DNA of 64,000 nt from CAVONB01 sp963697205 (GCA_963697205.1 CAVONB010000008.1:248001-312000); one strand, 5' to 3'. Shown: positions 19,233 through 28,664, counted from the first letter of the stretch. Numbers and translations are program-made. The notes: generated by a model from the letters alone, not told the origin.

Positions 19233-19811
19233 TCAGTGCATGACGGTGTGCGGGCGCGCGATGCAGCGCACGGACCTCAGGCTGTTCTCGATCTGCTGGT
19301 CGTAGGCTAGCCCGCGCAATGGCGCACGTACGATCAACAATCCTTTAGACGTCGCGACAATGGCCTGCGCGTCGCCGCGCCCCGTCAACTCGCCGCCGCC
19401 GTCGGAGGCGATCGGCTGGTCGCCGGGCGGCACCAGCAGCAGGGACAGCCGTGACGGCCGGTCGGCTTGTCCGGGCACATAGTAGAAATTGTCGCCGCGC
19501 GGAGAATAGAGCGCGAGCAGCCACCCGGCATCGGGCAGTGTGACATCGACCGCGACGGACCCCTCGCTCGTATCGTAGCGGCACATGGCATAGCGGGCGT
19601 CCGCGGCGAGGAAGGGCAGTGGCTGCGACGACGGTGTGATCGGGGGAAGGACCGCCAGCGTGTTGACAGGCAGGGTATCCGCCAGCCGATCGTAGGCCGT
19701 CCGCCCGCTCAACATCGGCATGGCGAACGTCGCCCCGATGTGAACGATGCCCGCCAGGCAAAGCGCGATGGCAAGCGGGCGCAACAGTCCGGAGGGCGCA
19801 GCGCGTCTCAT
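19233..19811 (-). CDS. DUF1254 family membrane-anchored protein
   Basis: The 192-residue product has an N-terminal membrane helix (LLRPLAIALCLAGIVHIGAT) and a periplasmic domain resembling DUF1254: RTAYDRLADTLPVNTLAVL, then YAMCRYDTSEGSVAVDVTLP and WLLALYSPRGDNFYYV. These proteins occur in pairs with DUF1214 proteins in alphaproteobacteria, and their role is unknown. The start codon overlaps the stop of the DUF1214 gene (ATGA type), so the two are translationally coupled. Confidence 0.8.
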   Translation of the reverse strand: MRRAAPSGLLRPLAIALCLAGIVHIGATFAMPMLSGRTAYDRLADTLPVNTLAVLPPITPSSQPLPFLAADARYAMCRYDTSEGSVAVDVTLPDAGWLLALYSPRGDNFYYVPGQADRPSRLSLLLVPPGDQPIASDGGGELTGRGDAQAIVATSKGLLIVRAPLRGLAYDQQIENSLRSVRCIARPHTVMH

Positions 19812-20461
19812 CGGCAGGCCACCTTGCGGATGGCAGGCAGCTTCAGCGTGCCTGCGGCGTCGAGTTCCGCCAGTACAGCGCGCTGGTCGACCATTGTCAG
19901 CTGGAGCGTCAGCCGCCCCGCGCCGCCAGTCGGCAGCCAGTTGCCGGGCCGCGCGTCACGTCCCAGCGTGATGACGAAACTGCCGTTGGGTTGCAGCGCG
20001 GCGGTGCCACTCGAATAACTGTAGCGATCGGCCGAATTGCCGATGAGCCGGCCCACGTCGTCGAACACGCTAATGCTCCACCACGCGGTCGGCAGCGTGC
20101 CCGCGATCGCATAATCGCAAGCCGAATGCAGTCGCTCGCCCACGTCGTCGTTGCGCGCCGTCCACGTACGCGCGATGTCCGCATTGAGCGGCAGGCTGCC
20201 CCGTCGGGCAAAATGTGCACGCGTATAAGGATCGCCGCCGGGCCGCGCGGCCACGGCCCAGGACGTCCACGGGCCGCTGCGGTGCGTGGTCAGGCCCGTG
20301 CCGGCTTCCACCATGTACCAAGCCGAGATCCAGCCCGCCGCCACAGCGGCGGCGACCACGATCACCCGCCAGGCAAACCGGAGCCCGATCGACACCGCGC
20401 GCGTGCGCAAGCGGTAGAGCCGATGGCGCGTGCTGAGCGACAGCGCGTCGTTAGCGAGCAT
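19808..20461 (-). CDS. DUF1214 family membrane-anchored protein
   Basis: The 217-residue product has one N-terminal transmembrane helix (AWRVIVVAAAVAAGWISAWY) and a DUF1214 domain: DPYTRAHFARRGSLPLNADI, then YAIAGTLPTAWWSISVFDDV and GSFVITLGRDARPGNWLPTG. The start at 20461 overlaps the repaired stop of the penicillin-binding protein (20451), and the stop overlaps the DUF1254 start. All three are therefore one coupled operon. Confidence 0.85.
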   Translation of the reverse strand: MLANDALSLSTRHRLYRLRTRAVSIGLRFAWRVIVVAAAVAAGWISAWYMVEAGTGLTTHRSGPWTSWAVAARPGGDPYTRAHFARRGSLPLNADIARTWTARNDDVGERLHSACDYAIAGTLPTAWWSISVFDDVGRLIGNSADRYSYSSGTAALQPNGSFVITLGRDARPGNWLPTGGAGRLTLQLTMVDQRAVLAELDAAGTLKLPAIRKVACR

Positions 20462-22771
20462 TGATGGCGCTCCCAACGGTCGGTGCCGACCTGAGAACCC
20501 GCAGCGCCCCGGTCGTGCCTTCGCGTGAGCCCGGTCCGTCCGCCCGACGTCCCGGTAAGACCGGCTTCGCCGGCCCGCGCCCGCTGCCACTACCGGGCTG
20601 TGCAGGGCCCGCGCCCGCCGGTTGAGCCTCGGGCGGCTCGATGCCCGACGCCTTGCGCAGCGCTTCGGAGAGTTCTGGTGAGCGCCGTGCGCGTCTGCGA
20701 CGACAGCAGGCTCGAAGATTTGCGATTCTCACCTGCGCCCGATTGCGCGGCGGCCAGCGTCGGGTCCGAGCGGCGCAGCGCATCGAGGCGCTCCTGCTCG
20801 GCCACCTGTGTGGGGTGAGGTGTCAGCCCCGGTATCGTTGGAAAGCCCATCGAAGTGTGCGCAACCGACATGAAGGCCTGCCACGTCTGGGCAGGCAGGC
20901 TGCCGCCCGTGACATTGTTCATGGGTCGATAGTCGTCGTTGCCGAGCCAGACGCCGGTAACGAGCGCGCCGGTGAAACCGACGAACCAGGCATCGCGATA
21001 GGTGGAGCTCGTGCCGGTCTTGCCGACCGCATGCGTGAAGTCGAGTTCCGCGCGCCGCCCCGTGCCGTCGGTGACCACTTTCTGCATCATCTGGTTCATC
21101 TGCTCGGCCACCCGCCGGTCGACCACCTGCCGTGGCGGCGGCTCGTCGCGCTCGCGCGCGTAGACGAGGTCGCCGCGCGAGTTGAACGCCTCGATGATCG
21201 CATAAGGCCGTGCCGACTTGCCGCCGTTGGCAAAGTGCGCGTAGGCGCCGATGTGGTCGATCGGCGCAATGCCGGTGTCGCCGAGCGCCATCGAGCACGA
21301 CTTCCGGACGCCCTCGACGCCGAGCCGGTTGATGAGTTCGATGACCTTTTCGCGCCCGACCGCAAACGAAAGCTCCGCCGCCGTGGTGTTGAGCGACTTG
21401 GCGAAAGCCATCCAGAATGGCAGCGATCCGCCGCCGCCATGCCCGCCGGAGTAGTTCTGCGGGCGCCAGTTGCCGCACGCACGCGAAGAATCGCGGACCG
21501 TGCTTGTTGGCTTGTAGCCGTTCTCGAGCGCGGCCGCATAGACGTAGAGCTTGAACGAGGAGCCGGGCTGGCGGCGCGCCTGGACGGCACGATTGAACTG
21601 GCTCTCGCCGTAGTCCAGGCCGCCGACGATGGCGCGCACGGCCCCGTCGGGAGCCATCGACACGAGCGCGCCGGATTTGACCCGCTGCGCCCGCCCGTAC
21701 TGGTTGATTGTGGCGGTCAGCGCGGCCTCGGCCTGCGCCTGCATCTTGAGGTCGATCGTGGTGCGCGCGGTCAGCACGTACTGGCCCTTGCCCTCCATGA
21801 TGCGCTGGATCTCCTCGTACGCCCAGTCGAGGAACCAGTCGGGGCTGTCGGTGCGCCGCTGCTCGACGATGCGCGCCGGATTGAGGCGCGCCTGCTGCAC
21901 TTCTCCGGGCGAATAGAAGCCGGCTTCGACGAGGTTCGACAGCACCTCGTTGGCGCGCGCGCGCGAGGCGGCGAGATTGACGTGCGGGGCATACTTCGTC
22001 GGCGCCTTGAACAGACCGGCGAGCATCGCCGCCTCCGCCATGCTGATGTCGCGCACCGACTTGCCGAAATAGAACTGCGAGGCCGCCTCGACGCCGAACG
22101 CGCCGCCGCCCATGTAGGCGCGGTCGAGATAGAGCTTCAGGATCTCGCGCTTGGTCAGGCGCGATTCGAGCCAGAACGACAGGAACAGCTCCTTGAGCTT
22201 GCGCGTGAGCGAGCGCTCCGGCGAAAGAAACAGGTTCTTGGCGAGTTGCTGGGTGATCGACGAGCCGCCCTGGACGACGTCGTTGGCCCGCAGGTTTTCG
22301 ACCAGCGCGCGCAGCGTGCCGAGGACATCGACGCCGAAGTGCTCGAAGAAGCGACGGTCCTCGGTGGCCAGCGCGGCCTTGATCAGATAGTCGGGGATCT
22401 CCTCGAGCGGCACGGCATCGTTGAGGTTGATGCCGCGCTTGCCGATCTCGTTGCCGTTGCGGTCGAGGAAGGTGACGGAGTACTTGCCGTCGAACGCCAC
22501 TTGCCGTCGTGATTTCCTGGAAGGCCGGCAGCGCCAGCACGTACATCAGGACGAGCCCACCGGCGCCGAGCGTCAGGCACTCGGAAGCGGCCTCGTTGGC
22601 GAGCCGCTTCCATCCCGCCAGGCGGAACCGGGCAAAGAAGCTCGATCCGGCGCTCCAGGCGTCCTGGAGACGCGCCCAGGTGCCCGCGAGCGTCGAATCG
22701 ATCCACGAATCGAGCTTCAGCCAGTCGATGAGCTTGCCACGCCCTCGGTTTTTGAAGGGTCCCTCGTTCAA
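20451..22771 (-). CDS. Class A penicillin-binding protein (PBP1-type), two frameshifts
   Basis: Class A PBPs polymerise and cross-link peptidoglycan in the periplasm. The N-terminus has one membrane helix (GAGGLVLMYVLALPAFQEIT). The glycosyltransferase domain shows ALATEDRRFFEHFGVDVLGT (catalytic Glu) and GGSSITQQLAKNLFLSPERS. The transpeptidase domain shows RRQPGSSFKLYVYAAAL (SxxK), SLNT (SxN) and GKTGTSSTYRDAWFVG (KTG). The frame breaks near 22502 (extra A in GGCAAGTGG) and near 20676 (extra A in CACCAGAAC). Removing both gives 772 residues and a C-terminus ELSEALRKASGIEPPEAQPA that ends at 20451, just inside the next gene start. The start is uncertain; the TTG at 22771 is the best in-frame codon not running into the divergent gene at 22930. 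Confidence 0.85.
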
Positions 22772-22929
22772 GGCTCTCTGCGTGCCTCCCCTGGCATCAT
22801 GGTTCTTGGGAGTGCAAATCCAGTGATTCGGGCCTTCGTCGGGCCAGGATGGCCGGGCCCGTATCCCTTGGCTGCCGGTGTCGCTCCGCACGACGAGCTT
22901 GGCAACCCAATTATGGTTATTTACCACTG

Positions 22930-23412
22930 ATGCGGCCGACGACGCGAGAGGACACTTTGAACCGAACCCAAGCTCCCTTCTGGACCCGAAAATCGCTCGA
23001 GGAGATGACCTCTTCGGAGTGGGAATCGCTGTGCGACGGCTGCGGGCGGTGTTGCCTGATCAAACTGGAGGACGAGGAGACCCAGGAAGTGTTCCTCACG
23101 CGGCTCGCCTGCCGGATGCTCGACATCTCGTCCTGCCGCTGCTCCGACTACGCCAGCCGGCACGTTAAGATGCCCGACTGCGTGGCGATCGACCCCGTCA
23201 AGGTCCGCGAGATCGAATGGCTGCCGTCCTCGTGCGGTTACCGGCGGGTGGCGGAAGGGCGCGGGCTCGCCTGGTGGCACCCGCTGGTCTCCGGCGACCC
23301 CGACACCGTCCACCAGGCCGGCATCTCAGTGCGTGGCTTTGCACGCAGCGAGGCCCGGCTCAAGCCGACCTCCTTCGAGCGCTACATCATCAAGGACTTC
23401 GAGGAGGTGTAG
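22930..23412 (+). CDS. YcgN/UPF0260 family cysteine-cluster protein
   Basis: The 160-residue product matches UPF0260 (YcgN): WESLCDGCGRCCLIKLEDEE and MLDISSCRCSDYASRHVKMP give the conserved Cys pattern, likely for a zinc or iron-sulfur site, and SEARLKPTSFERYIIKDF-like residues close the protein. The function is unknown. The ATG at 22930 is taken as the start; a TTG at 22957 is an alternative. It is divergent from the penicillin-binding protein gene. Confidence 0.9.
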   Translation: MRPTTREDTLNRTQAPFWTRKSLEEMTSSEWESLCDGCGRCCLIKLEDEETQEVFLTRLACRMLDISSCRCSDYASRHVKMPDCVAIDPVKVREIEWLPSSCGYRRVAEGRGLAWWHPLVSGDPDTVHQAGISVRGFARSEARLKPTSFERYIIKDFEEV

Positions 23413-23486
23413 GGCAGGGCAGCGACCGCGGCCCTGGCCGGGCGGTGCCAGCACCGGTCAAGCCAGCACCGGTCTCAGGACGCGGC

Positions 23487-24473
23487 TCAGTCCGGCAAGT
23501 CGAACATCAAGCCTTCGCCCCCGCAGCGCTCCTTGCGGTATTTGCGCATCAGCGCGAACAGCGCCATCACGTCGCCCTCGAACACGCCGCCGAACTCGCG
23601 GTAGAGCATGTGCGTGTTGACGATGATCCGCTCGGCGTCTAGCCAGTGCGACCAGCCGTCGAGTGAGATGTCGTAGGCGGCCTCTGTCGCGCTCATGCCG
23701 GCATCGAAGCGTTTTTTCGCCTCGGTGCGGATATAGACGAAATAATCGCGCATGGCGCGCACGCCCTCGATGTCGGTGATGGCGCCGTGACCGGGCACGA
23801 CCGTCTCCACGTCCCACGACAGGATCAGGTCGCAGGCATCGATCCAGTTCTGCGCCGGGCCCGCCCACAGCACGGGGTGGCCGCCCACGAACACGATGTC
23901 GCCCGTGAACACGGTGCGCTCGCCCGGCAGGTAGGCGACGACGTCCCCCTTGGTGTGGGCCGGCCCGACCTCGTGCACCTCGACGCGCTTGCCGCCGACC
24001 TGCAGATCGAGGCGCTTTTCGAAGGTGCGCGTCGGCGGCGTGTGGCGGATGCCCGCAAACACGAACTTGGAACCCATCATTTCGTAGAAGAACGCGCCGC
24101 CGGTACCCCGATTGCGCCAGTCCGCGGTGGATGCTGCAAGCGCCGTCACCGGCCGCACCTCCATCTCCTCCGCCGCTGCCTTCGACGCGATGATCTCGGA
24201 GTCGGCGACCAGCTCGTTGCCGAAGGTGTGATCGCCGTTGTGGTGCGTGTTGAGCACGGTGCGAATCTTATGAGCGGCCGGCACGGCCGCGCGCATCGCG
24301 CGCAGCATCTCAGCGGTGAGATTGAGATCGAACAGCGTGTCGATCAACAGCGTCTCGCCGCCGTCGACGATGAGCCCCGCGTTTGACCAGCCCCACGAGC
24401 CGTCCGCCTGCACATAGCCGTAAAGACCGTTGCCCAGATCGTGCAAGCCGGTGCTGTGCCGCCAGTCAGCCAT
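23487..24473 (-). CDS. Metallo-beta-lactamase-fold hydrolase
   Basis: The 328-residue product has the metallo-beta-lactamase fold: LNTHHNGDHTFGNEL is the HxHxDH-type metal motif in its HHNGDH form, followed by the later ligands in GPAHTKGDVVAYLPG, TGDIVFVGGHPVLW and VVPGHG. Enzymes with this pattern include lactonases and quinoprotein-relay-type hydrolases; the substrate here cannot be read from sequence. The start at 24473 (MADWRHSTGL) is chosen because upstream codons are unrelated. It is divergent from the GTA small terminase gene. Confidence 0.85.
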   Translation of the reverse strand: MADWRHSTGLHDLGNGLYGYVQADGSWGWSNAGLIVDGGETLLIDTLFDLNLTAEMLRAMRAAVPAAHKIRTVLNTHHNGDHTFGNELVADSEIIASKAAAEEMEVRPVTALAASTADWRNRGTGGAFFYEMMGSKFVFAGIRHTPPTRTFEKRLDLQVGGKRVEVHEVGPAHTKGDVVAYLPGERTVFTGDIVFVGGHPVLWAGPAQNWIDACDLILSWDVETVVPGHGAITDIEGVRAMRDYFVYIRTEAKKRFDAGMSATEAAYDISLDGWSHWLDAERIIVNTHMLYREFGGVFEGDVMALFALMRKYRKERCGGEGLMFDLPD

Positions 24474-24568
24474 GGTGCCTCGCTCCCCATCGTTACCCCG
24501 CAGCGTATGCACGCCGGGCGCAGCCGGCAAGCGCACCGTTGCGACATGTGTGAGGACCCCGCACCGAC

Positions 24569-24599
24569 TTATCCCCGCGTTACGCTGCCGGCGTATGAT
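24569..24599 (+). promoter_or_regulatory. Candidate GTA promoter: degenerate CtrA-like box and -10 element
   Basis: TTAT-CCCCGCG-TTAC at 24569-24583 is a two-mismatch form of the CtrA box TTAA-N7-TTAA. A TATGAT hexamer (24594-24599) resembles a -10 box. Both lie in the divergent gap upstream of the small terminase. GTA genes are CtrA-dependent in Rhodobacter, but no clear -35 element is visible, so this is a weak prediction. Confidence 0.3.
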
Positions 24600-24688
24600 C
24601 CTGGCATGATGCGATGACTGCGCCGGGGGCGCCACGCGGTGCGCGGGTTTGCGGTAGGCTCGCGGATGACCCAGAACCAGGAGACGGC

Positions 24689-25426
24689 ATGGCAGACGAC
24701 AGCGCGGGGGGCGCTGAGACCGGCGGTGGAGTTTTGGACATCGGCACGCCACAGGTGGCCTTGTGGCGCATCATTCGGCAACTGTGGATCGACCCAAACG
24801 TGTCGGTCCGCGAAATCACGCGGCGCACGGGTGTGTCGCGCCACCGCATCGCACAGCGCGTGAAGCAGGAAGGCTGGCCGGCTCGCCCGGCTGGTTCTCC
24901 GACCTTCGCTCCAGGCGCAAGCCTCAGGGCTGCGCGAGACAAGCGCCATGCGCCGATCGCTGATCTGGACGTCGCGGCTGCGCTGGCCGAGGCGGCGGGC
25001 GAGCGTCCCGCGATCGCCCCGCCCGCCGAGATGACACGCCTGCCCGACGATCTGGAAGCGCTGCTGTCTCGGCTGGACGACACGCCTGACAGTGATGCCG
25101 TGAGCCGCCTCGAGCATCAGGTCGCCGTGCGTATCCTGCGCGCTTGCTGCCTGAAGCTCGTGCAACTGGAAATGCGCATGACCAGCGGAGCGGTGATGAA
25201 GGCGCCCGATAGCGAGCGCCATACCAAAGAGATGACAGCGATGACGACGAACATGGAGAAGGGATTTGACCTCCTGTCCGGACGGCGCGGAAAGCGCGGC
25301 GACACCAACAGCGCCCGCCCCGATGCCGCCGACGTTGAGCGACTGCGTCGCGAGATTGCGGAGCGCCTTGAGCGCATCCAGGCACAGCGGCACGCTCGCG
25401 GAGGATCTGGCGACCCTGCAGGCTGA
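24689..25426 (+). CDS. GTA small terminase (gp1-like) with N-terminal helix-turn-helix
   Basis: Small terminases recognise or load DNA for packaging. The 245-residue product opens the cluster and has an N-terminal helix-turn-helix (DPNVSVREITRRTGVSRHRI) followed by basic and Pro-rich linkers and a helical C-terminal half (PDAADVERLRREIAERLERI). Rhodobacter gp1 is much shorter (about 105 residues), so this is an extended form. The ATG at 24689 has CAGGAG upstream. Its 3-prime end overlaps the start of the large terminase by about 100 bases in another frame, a common packaging-gene arrangement. Confidence 0.75.
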   Translation: MADDSAGGAETGGGVLDIGTPQVALWRIIRQLWIDPNVSVREITRRTGVSRHRIAQRVKQEGWPARPAGSPTFAPGASLRAARDKRHAPIADLDVAAALAEAAGERPAIAPPAEMTRLPDDLEALLSRLDDTPDSDAVSRLEHQVAVRILRACCLKLVQLEMRMTSGAVMKAPDSERHTKEMTAMTTNMEKGFDLLSGRRGKRGDTNSARPDAADVERLRREIAERLERIQAQRHARGGSGDPAG

Positions 25427-26693
25427 AGCACCCGAGCTGATCGCCTTCCTCGATCGCGAATGGCTGATCTGGGCCCGCGACGACCAGCTGCCGCCACAGA
25501 TGCCGGCCAAAACGCCAGCGTGGCGCACCTGGGTGATCCTGGGTGGCCGTGGCGCCGGCAAGACGCGCGCTGGCGCGGAATGGATCCGGGCGCAGGCGCT
25601 GGGCGTGCCGCCGCTCGCAGCCACGCGCGCGCAGCGCATCGCGCTCATCGGCGAGACGTTTGCCGACGTCCGCCGGGTGATGATCGAGGGCGTGTCGGGC
25701 TTGTTGGCGGTGCATGGCGACGACGAGCGGCCACACTTCGAAGCGTCCAAGCACCAACTCGTGTGGGCCAATGGCACGATCGCACAGTGCTTCTCGGCCA
25801 TGGAGCCCGACGGACTGCGCGGTCCGCAGTTCGACTGCGCCTGGTGCGACGAGCTGGCCAAATGGCCCGAACCGGAACGGACGTGGGATATGCTGCAGTT
25901 CGCCTTGCGGCTCGGTGAGGCGCCGCGCCAGGTCGTGACCACGACGCCGCGGCCGATCCCGCTTCTTACGCGGCTGATCGAGGATGCTGCGACCGTGACG
26001 ACGCGCGCACGCACGTCCGACAATTCAACGAACCTCGCGCCGGGCTTCGTCGCGCAGATGCGACGCCGCTACGGCGGTACCGCACTCGGCCGCCAGGAGC
26101 TCGATGGCGAGATCATCGACGAGCGCGCCGGCAGCCTGTGGCGGCGAGACTGGATCGACACCGCTCGTGTCGCTGACGCACCGCAGTTGCAACGCATCGT
26201 CGTGGCGGTCGATCCACCGGTGACCGCGACGGCGACCTCGAACTCATGCGGTATTGTGGTCGGCGGCCTTGGTGCCGACGGCCGCGGCTACGTGCTCGCC
26301 GACCGCAGCGTGCAGGGGCGCGAGCCGCTGCAATGGGCGCGCGCCGTCGTTGCCGCCTACCGCGACTTCGAGGCCGACCGTGTTGTCGCCGAGACCAACC
26401 AGGGCGGCGATCTCGTGGTCGGGGTACTGAAGCAGATCGACGACGCCCTTCCTGTGCGCCAAGTGAAAGCGACGCGCGGCAAATGGATCCGCGCCGAGCC
26501 GGTCGCAGCGCTCTACGCGGAGGGACGTATCTCGCACGTGGGCGCCTTCGACGTCCTCGAAGACCAGCTGGCGGTGTTCGGTGCCGACGGTCTGGCCCGC
26601 GGACGCTCGCCCGACCGGCTCGACGCTCTGGTCTGGGCGATTACCGACTTGATGCTCGATGCCAGGCCCATGCCGCTCGTCAGGCGTCTGTGA
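25323..26693 (+). CDS. terL: GTA large terminase (gp2-like)
   Basis: The large terminase is the ATPase-nuclease that drives DNA into the empty head. The Walker A motif is VILGGRGAGKTRAGAEW (Lys near residue 80), the Walker B end is CAWCDELAKWPEP, and the RNase H-like nuclease begins at IVVAVDPPVTATATSN. The C-terminus (DRLDALVWAITDLML) is standard. GTA terminases package random chromosomal fragments by headful. The start is uncertain: the ATG at 25323 is used; the frame is open from 25266, and a TTG at 25365 is possible. The length is 456 residues, normal. Confidence 0.93.
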   Translation: MPPTLSDCVARLRSALSASRHSGTLAEDLATLQAEAPELIAFLDREWLIWARDDQLPPQMPAKTPAWRTWVILGGRGAGKTRAGAEWIRAQALGVPPLAATRAQRIALIGETFADVRRVMIEGVSGLLAVHGDDERPHFEASKHQLVWANGTIAQCFSAMEPDGLRGPQFDCAWCDELAKWPEPERTWDMLQFALRLGEAPRQVVTTTPRPIPLLTRLIEDAATVTTRARTSDNSTNLAPGFVAQMRRRYGGTALGRQELDGEIIDERAGSLWRRDWIDTARVADAPQLQRIVVAVDPPVTATATSNSCGIVVGGLGADGRGYVLADRSVQGREPLQWARAVVAAYRDFEADRVVAETNQGGDLVVGVLKQIDDALPVRQVKATRGKWIRAEPVAALYAEGRISHVGAFDVLEDQLAVFGADGLARGRSPDRLDALVWAITDLMLDARPMPLVRRL

Positions 26694-26804
26694 GATTTCG
26701 CTATCGCAACGGGGCTCCGTCACGGACCTCGCCGGGAGGACACCTCCGGACCTTCCGCCCGTTTTCGACTCGAAGAAGAGCGGGGGTGCGGGGGTGTCTC
26801 CCGC

Positions 26805-26829
26805 GCGGGGCGTGGGGCGGCAGCCCCGC
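26805..26829 (+). terminator. Hairpin between large terminase and portal genes
   Basis: GCGGGGC at 26805-26811 pairs with GCCCCGC at 26823-26829. It lies in a 216-base gap with no gene. It has no T-run, so it may act in RNA processing or attenuation instead of full termination. Confidence 0.3.
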
Positions 26830-26909
26830 TCGCGCAGCGACTGACGGCCGAAAGCACGCCCCAAGTTTGTACGTCGCTCGACGTCATCACCACGGACAGG
26901 GAATACGAA

Positions 26910-28664
26910 ATGCCGCTGATGAGAAGCGTGCTCGACCGGCTGCTCGGTGGCCGGCGGGCAGAGCCTGTCGAGGGCAAGGCGAGTGCGGCGGGCGCGCTGG
27001 TCGCGTTGCAGTCGATGGGCGAGCCCGTGTGGAGCCCGCGCAACTACGCGAGCTTCGCCGTCGAGGGCTTTCAGCAGAACGCGATCGTGCACCGCTCGGT
27101 CCGCATGATCGCGGAAGCCGCCGCCTCGATCCCGCTCTTGCTCTACGAGGGCGACAACGAGGTGGAGATGCATCCGCTTCTCGATGTGATGCGGCGTCCG
27201 AGCATCGGCATGACGTCGATCGATCTGCTGGAGCAGTTCTACGGCTTCCTGCTGGTGTCGGGAAACGCCTACATGGAGGCGGTGGCGCTTGGTGGCGAGG
27301 TGCGCGAGCTGCACGCCCTGCGCCCCGACCGCATGCGCATCGTGCCGGGACCGGACGGCTGGCCGCAGGCGTGGGAGTACGAGGTGGCCGGCCGCGTCGC
27401 GCGCTTTGCCGACGACGTCGTGGAGGGCGTGCGTCCGATCCTGCATCTGCGGCTGTTCCACCCAACGAACGACCACTACGGCCTGTCCCCGATCGAGGCC
27501 GCCGCGACGGCGATCGACATCCACAACGAGGCCTCGCGCTGGAACAAGGCGCTGCTCGACAACTCGGCACGGCCATCCGGCGCGCTCGTCTATGCCGCGG
27601 CGAACGGGCAGATGACGGGCGAGCAGTTCGAGCGGCTGAAACGCGAATTGGAGGCAAGCTACCAGGGCTCCGCCAACGTCGGGCGTCCGCTACTGCTCGA
27701 AGGCGGGCTCGATTGGAAGCCCTTGTCGCTGTCGCCGAAGGACATGGACTTCATTGAGGCTAAGAATGCCGCCGCGCGAGAGATTGCGCTTGCGATCGGC
27801 GTACCGCCGATGCTGCTCGGTATCCCAGGCGACAACACCTATTCCAACTACCAGGAGGCGAGCCGCGCGCTGTGGCGCCAGACCGTGCTGCCGCTGGTCG
27901 CACGCACGGTGCGCGCGCTGTCGGCGTGGCTGTCGCCGGCCTATGGCGGCGGGCTCCAATTGCGCGCCGATCTCGACCAGGTCGAGGCGCTGGCGCCCGA
28001 GCGCGAGGCGCTGTGGGCGCGGCTCGAGGCCGCGAGCTTTCTCACCGAGGCCGAGAAGCGCGCGGCGGCGGGGTATGGGGATGCCGTCGATGGGCCTGCC
28101 TCGACGCGTCTTACCAAATTCAACCCCCACCACGACGCGCTCGGCCGCTTCACGACGGCCGACGGTGCGGGCGGGGGTGGGGGTGATACGATCCTCGTGG
28201 GTGGCCAAGGTGACGATCGCCTTGGTCGCCGCATCGACATCCTAGAGGAAGACGCACTCGGCGGGCATACGAAAGAACGACATGTCGGCAAGAGCGAGGC
28301 CTATCTGAAGGCGCGTGTTCTCGGCAGTCGGAAAAACTACAAACTGCTGTCGTTTGGAGAAAAGCGCGCAGGCTCGTTTACGTCGGTGGAGGCGGCGAGC
28401 AAGCTCGTTAGCACAACAATTGCTAACGCCGAGAACGCTACAAAACTCAAGCGGTTCATCAATCGCGACATTATGTTCAGCTTGTCGGTACTATATCTCG
28501 ATGCTGATTTCCCAAAGCCCACCGGTTATGAGGCATATGCCAAGAACCATCGCCAGCAGCCGGAGATACGTGACACCTATGGCGTGAAGGTGCGGATCAT
28601 GCGGACTGATCGTGACCCCAAAGGCTGGTACGTTGATAGTGCCTGGCCGACAAATAGGGACTGA
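26910..28664 (+). CDS. GTA portal protein fused to an RNase A-like toxin domain
   Basis: The first 400 residues are a standard HK97/GTA portal (gp3): NYASFAVEGFQQNAIVHRSV, then FHPTNDHYGLSPIEAAATAI and GVPPMLLGIPGDNTYSNYQE. Portals form a twelve-subunit ring through which DNA enters the head. GTA portals normally end near 390-400 residues; this one has 584. After a linker FNPHHDALGRFTTADG (from residue 404) and a Gly-rich run comes a domain with LGGHTKERHVGKSEAYLKAR and a C-terminal GYEAYA...GWYVDSAWP pattern. It resembles the RNase A-type toxin of CdiA proteins (RNase_A_bac). An immunity-like gene follows two bases later. The toxin part is about 54 percent GC by hand count, far below the portal part. 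The ATG at 26910 has CAGGGA upstream. Confidence 0.88.
   Translation: MPLMRSVLDRLLGGRRAEPVEGKASAAGALVALQSMGEPVWSPRNYASFAVEGFQQNAIVHRSVRMIAEAAASIPLLLYEGDNEVEMHPLLDVMRRPSIGMTSIDLLEQFYGFLLVSGNAYMEAVALGGEVRELHALRPDRMRIVPGPDGWPQAWEYEVAGRVARFADDVVEGVRPILHLRLFHPTNDHYGLSPIEAAATAIDIHNEASRWNKALLDNSARPSGALVYAAANGQMTGEQFERLKRELEASYQGSANVGRPLLLEGGLDWKPLSLSPKDMDFIEAKNAAAREIALAIGVPPMLLGIPGDNTYSNYQEASRALWRQTVLPLVARTVRALSAWLSPAYGGGLQLRADLDQVEALAPEREALWARLEAASFLTEAEKRAAAGYGDAVDGPASTRLTKFNPHHDALGRFTTADGAGGGGGDTILVGGQGDDRLGRRIDILEEDALGGHTKERHVGKSEAYLKARVLGSRKNYKLLSFGEKRAGSFTSVEAASKLVSTTIANAENATKLKRFINRDIMFSLSVLYLDADFPKPTGYEAYAKNHRQQPEIRDTYGVKVRIMRTDRDPKGWYVDSAWPTNRD
28230..28661 (+). other. RNase A-like toxin domain within the portal fusion (residues about 441-584)
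   Basis: The domain begins around RIDILEEDALGGHTKERHVG. In bacterial RNase A-like toxins this GGHT-x3-HVGK element carries the catalytic His; here His453 and His458 are present. A SFTSVEAASKLVSTTIANAE helix and a final VKVRIMRTDRDPKGWYVDSA strand pair follow, as in that family. The known members degrade tRNA or mRNA in target cells. Activity here is inferred; the exact catalytic set should be checked against the Yersinia structure. Confidence 0.75.

Noticed and set aside
20641..22512. 623-residue open frame on the plus strand
   Set aside because: It is antisense to the penicillin-binding protein.
20729..22927. 732-residue frame on the minus strand
   Set aside because: Only its first 100 residues are real (the N-terminus of the penicillin-binding protein); the rest is the out-of-frame continuation after the frameshift.
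26659..26844. 61-residue open frame between terL and the portal gene
   Set aside because: It overlaps the terL end, has no ribosome binding site and has low-complexity sequence.
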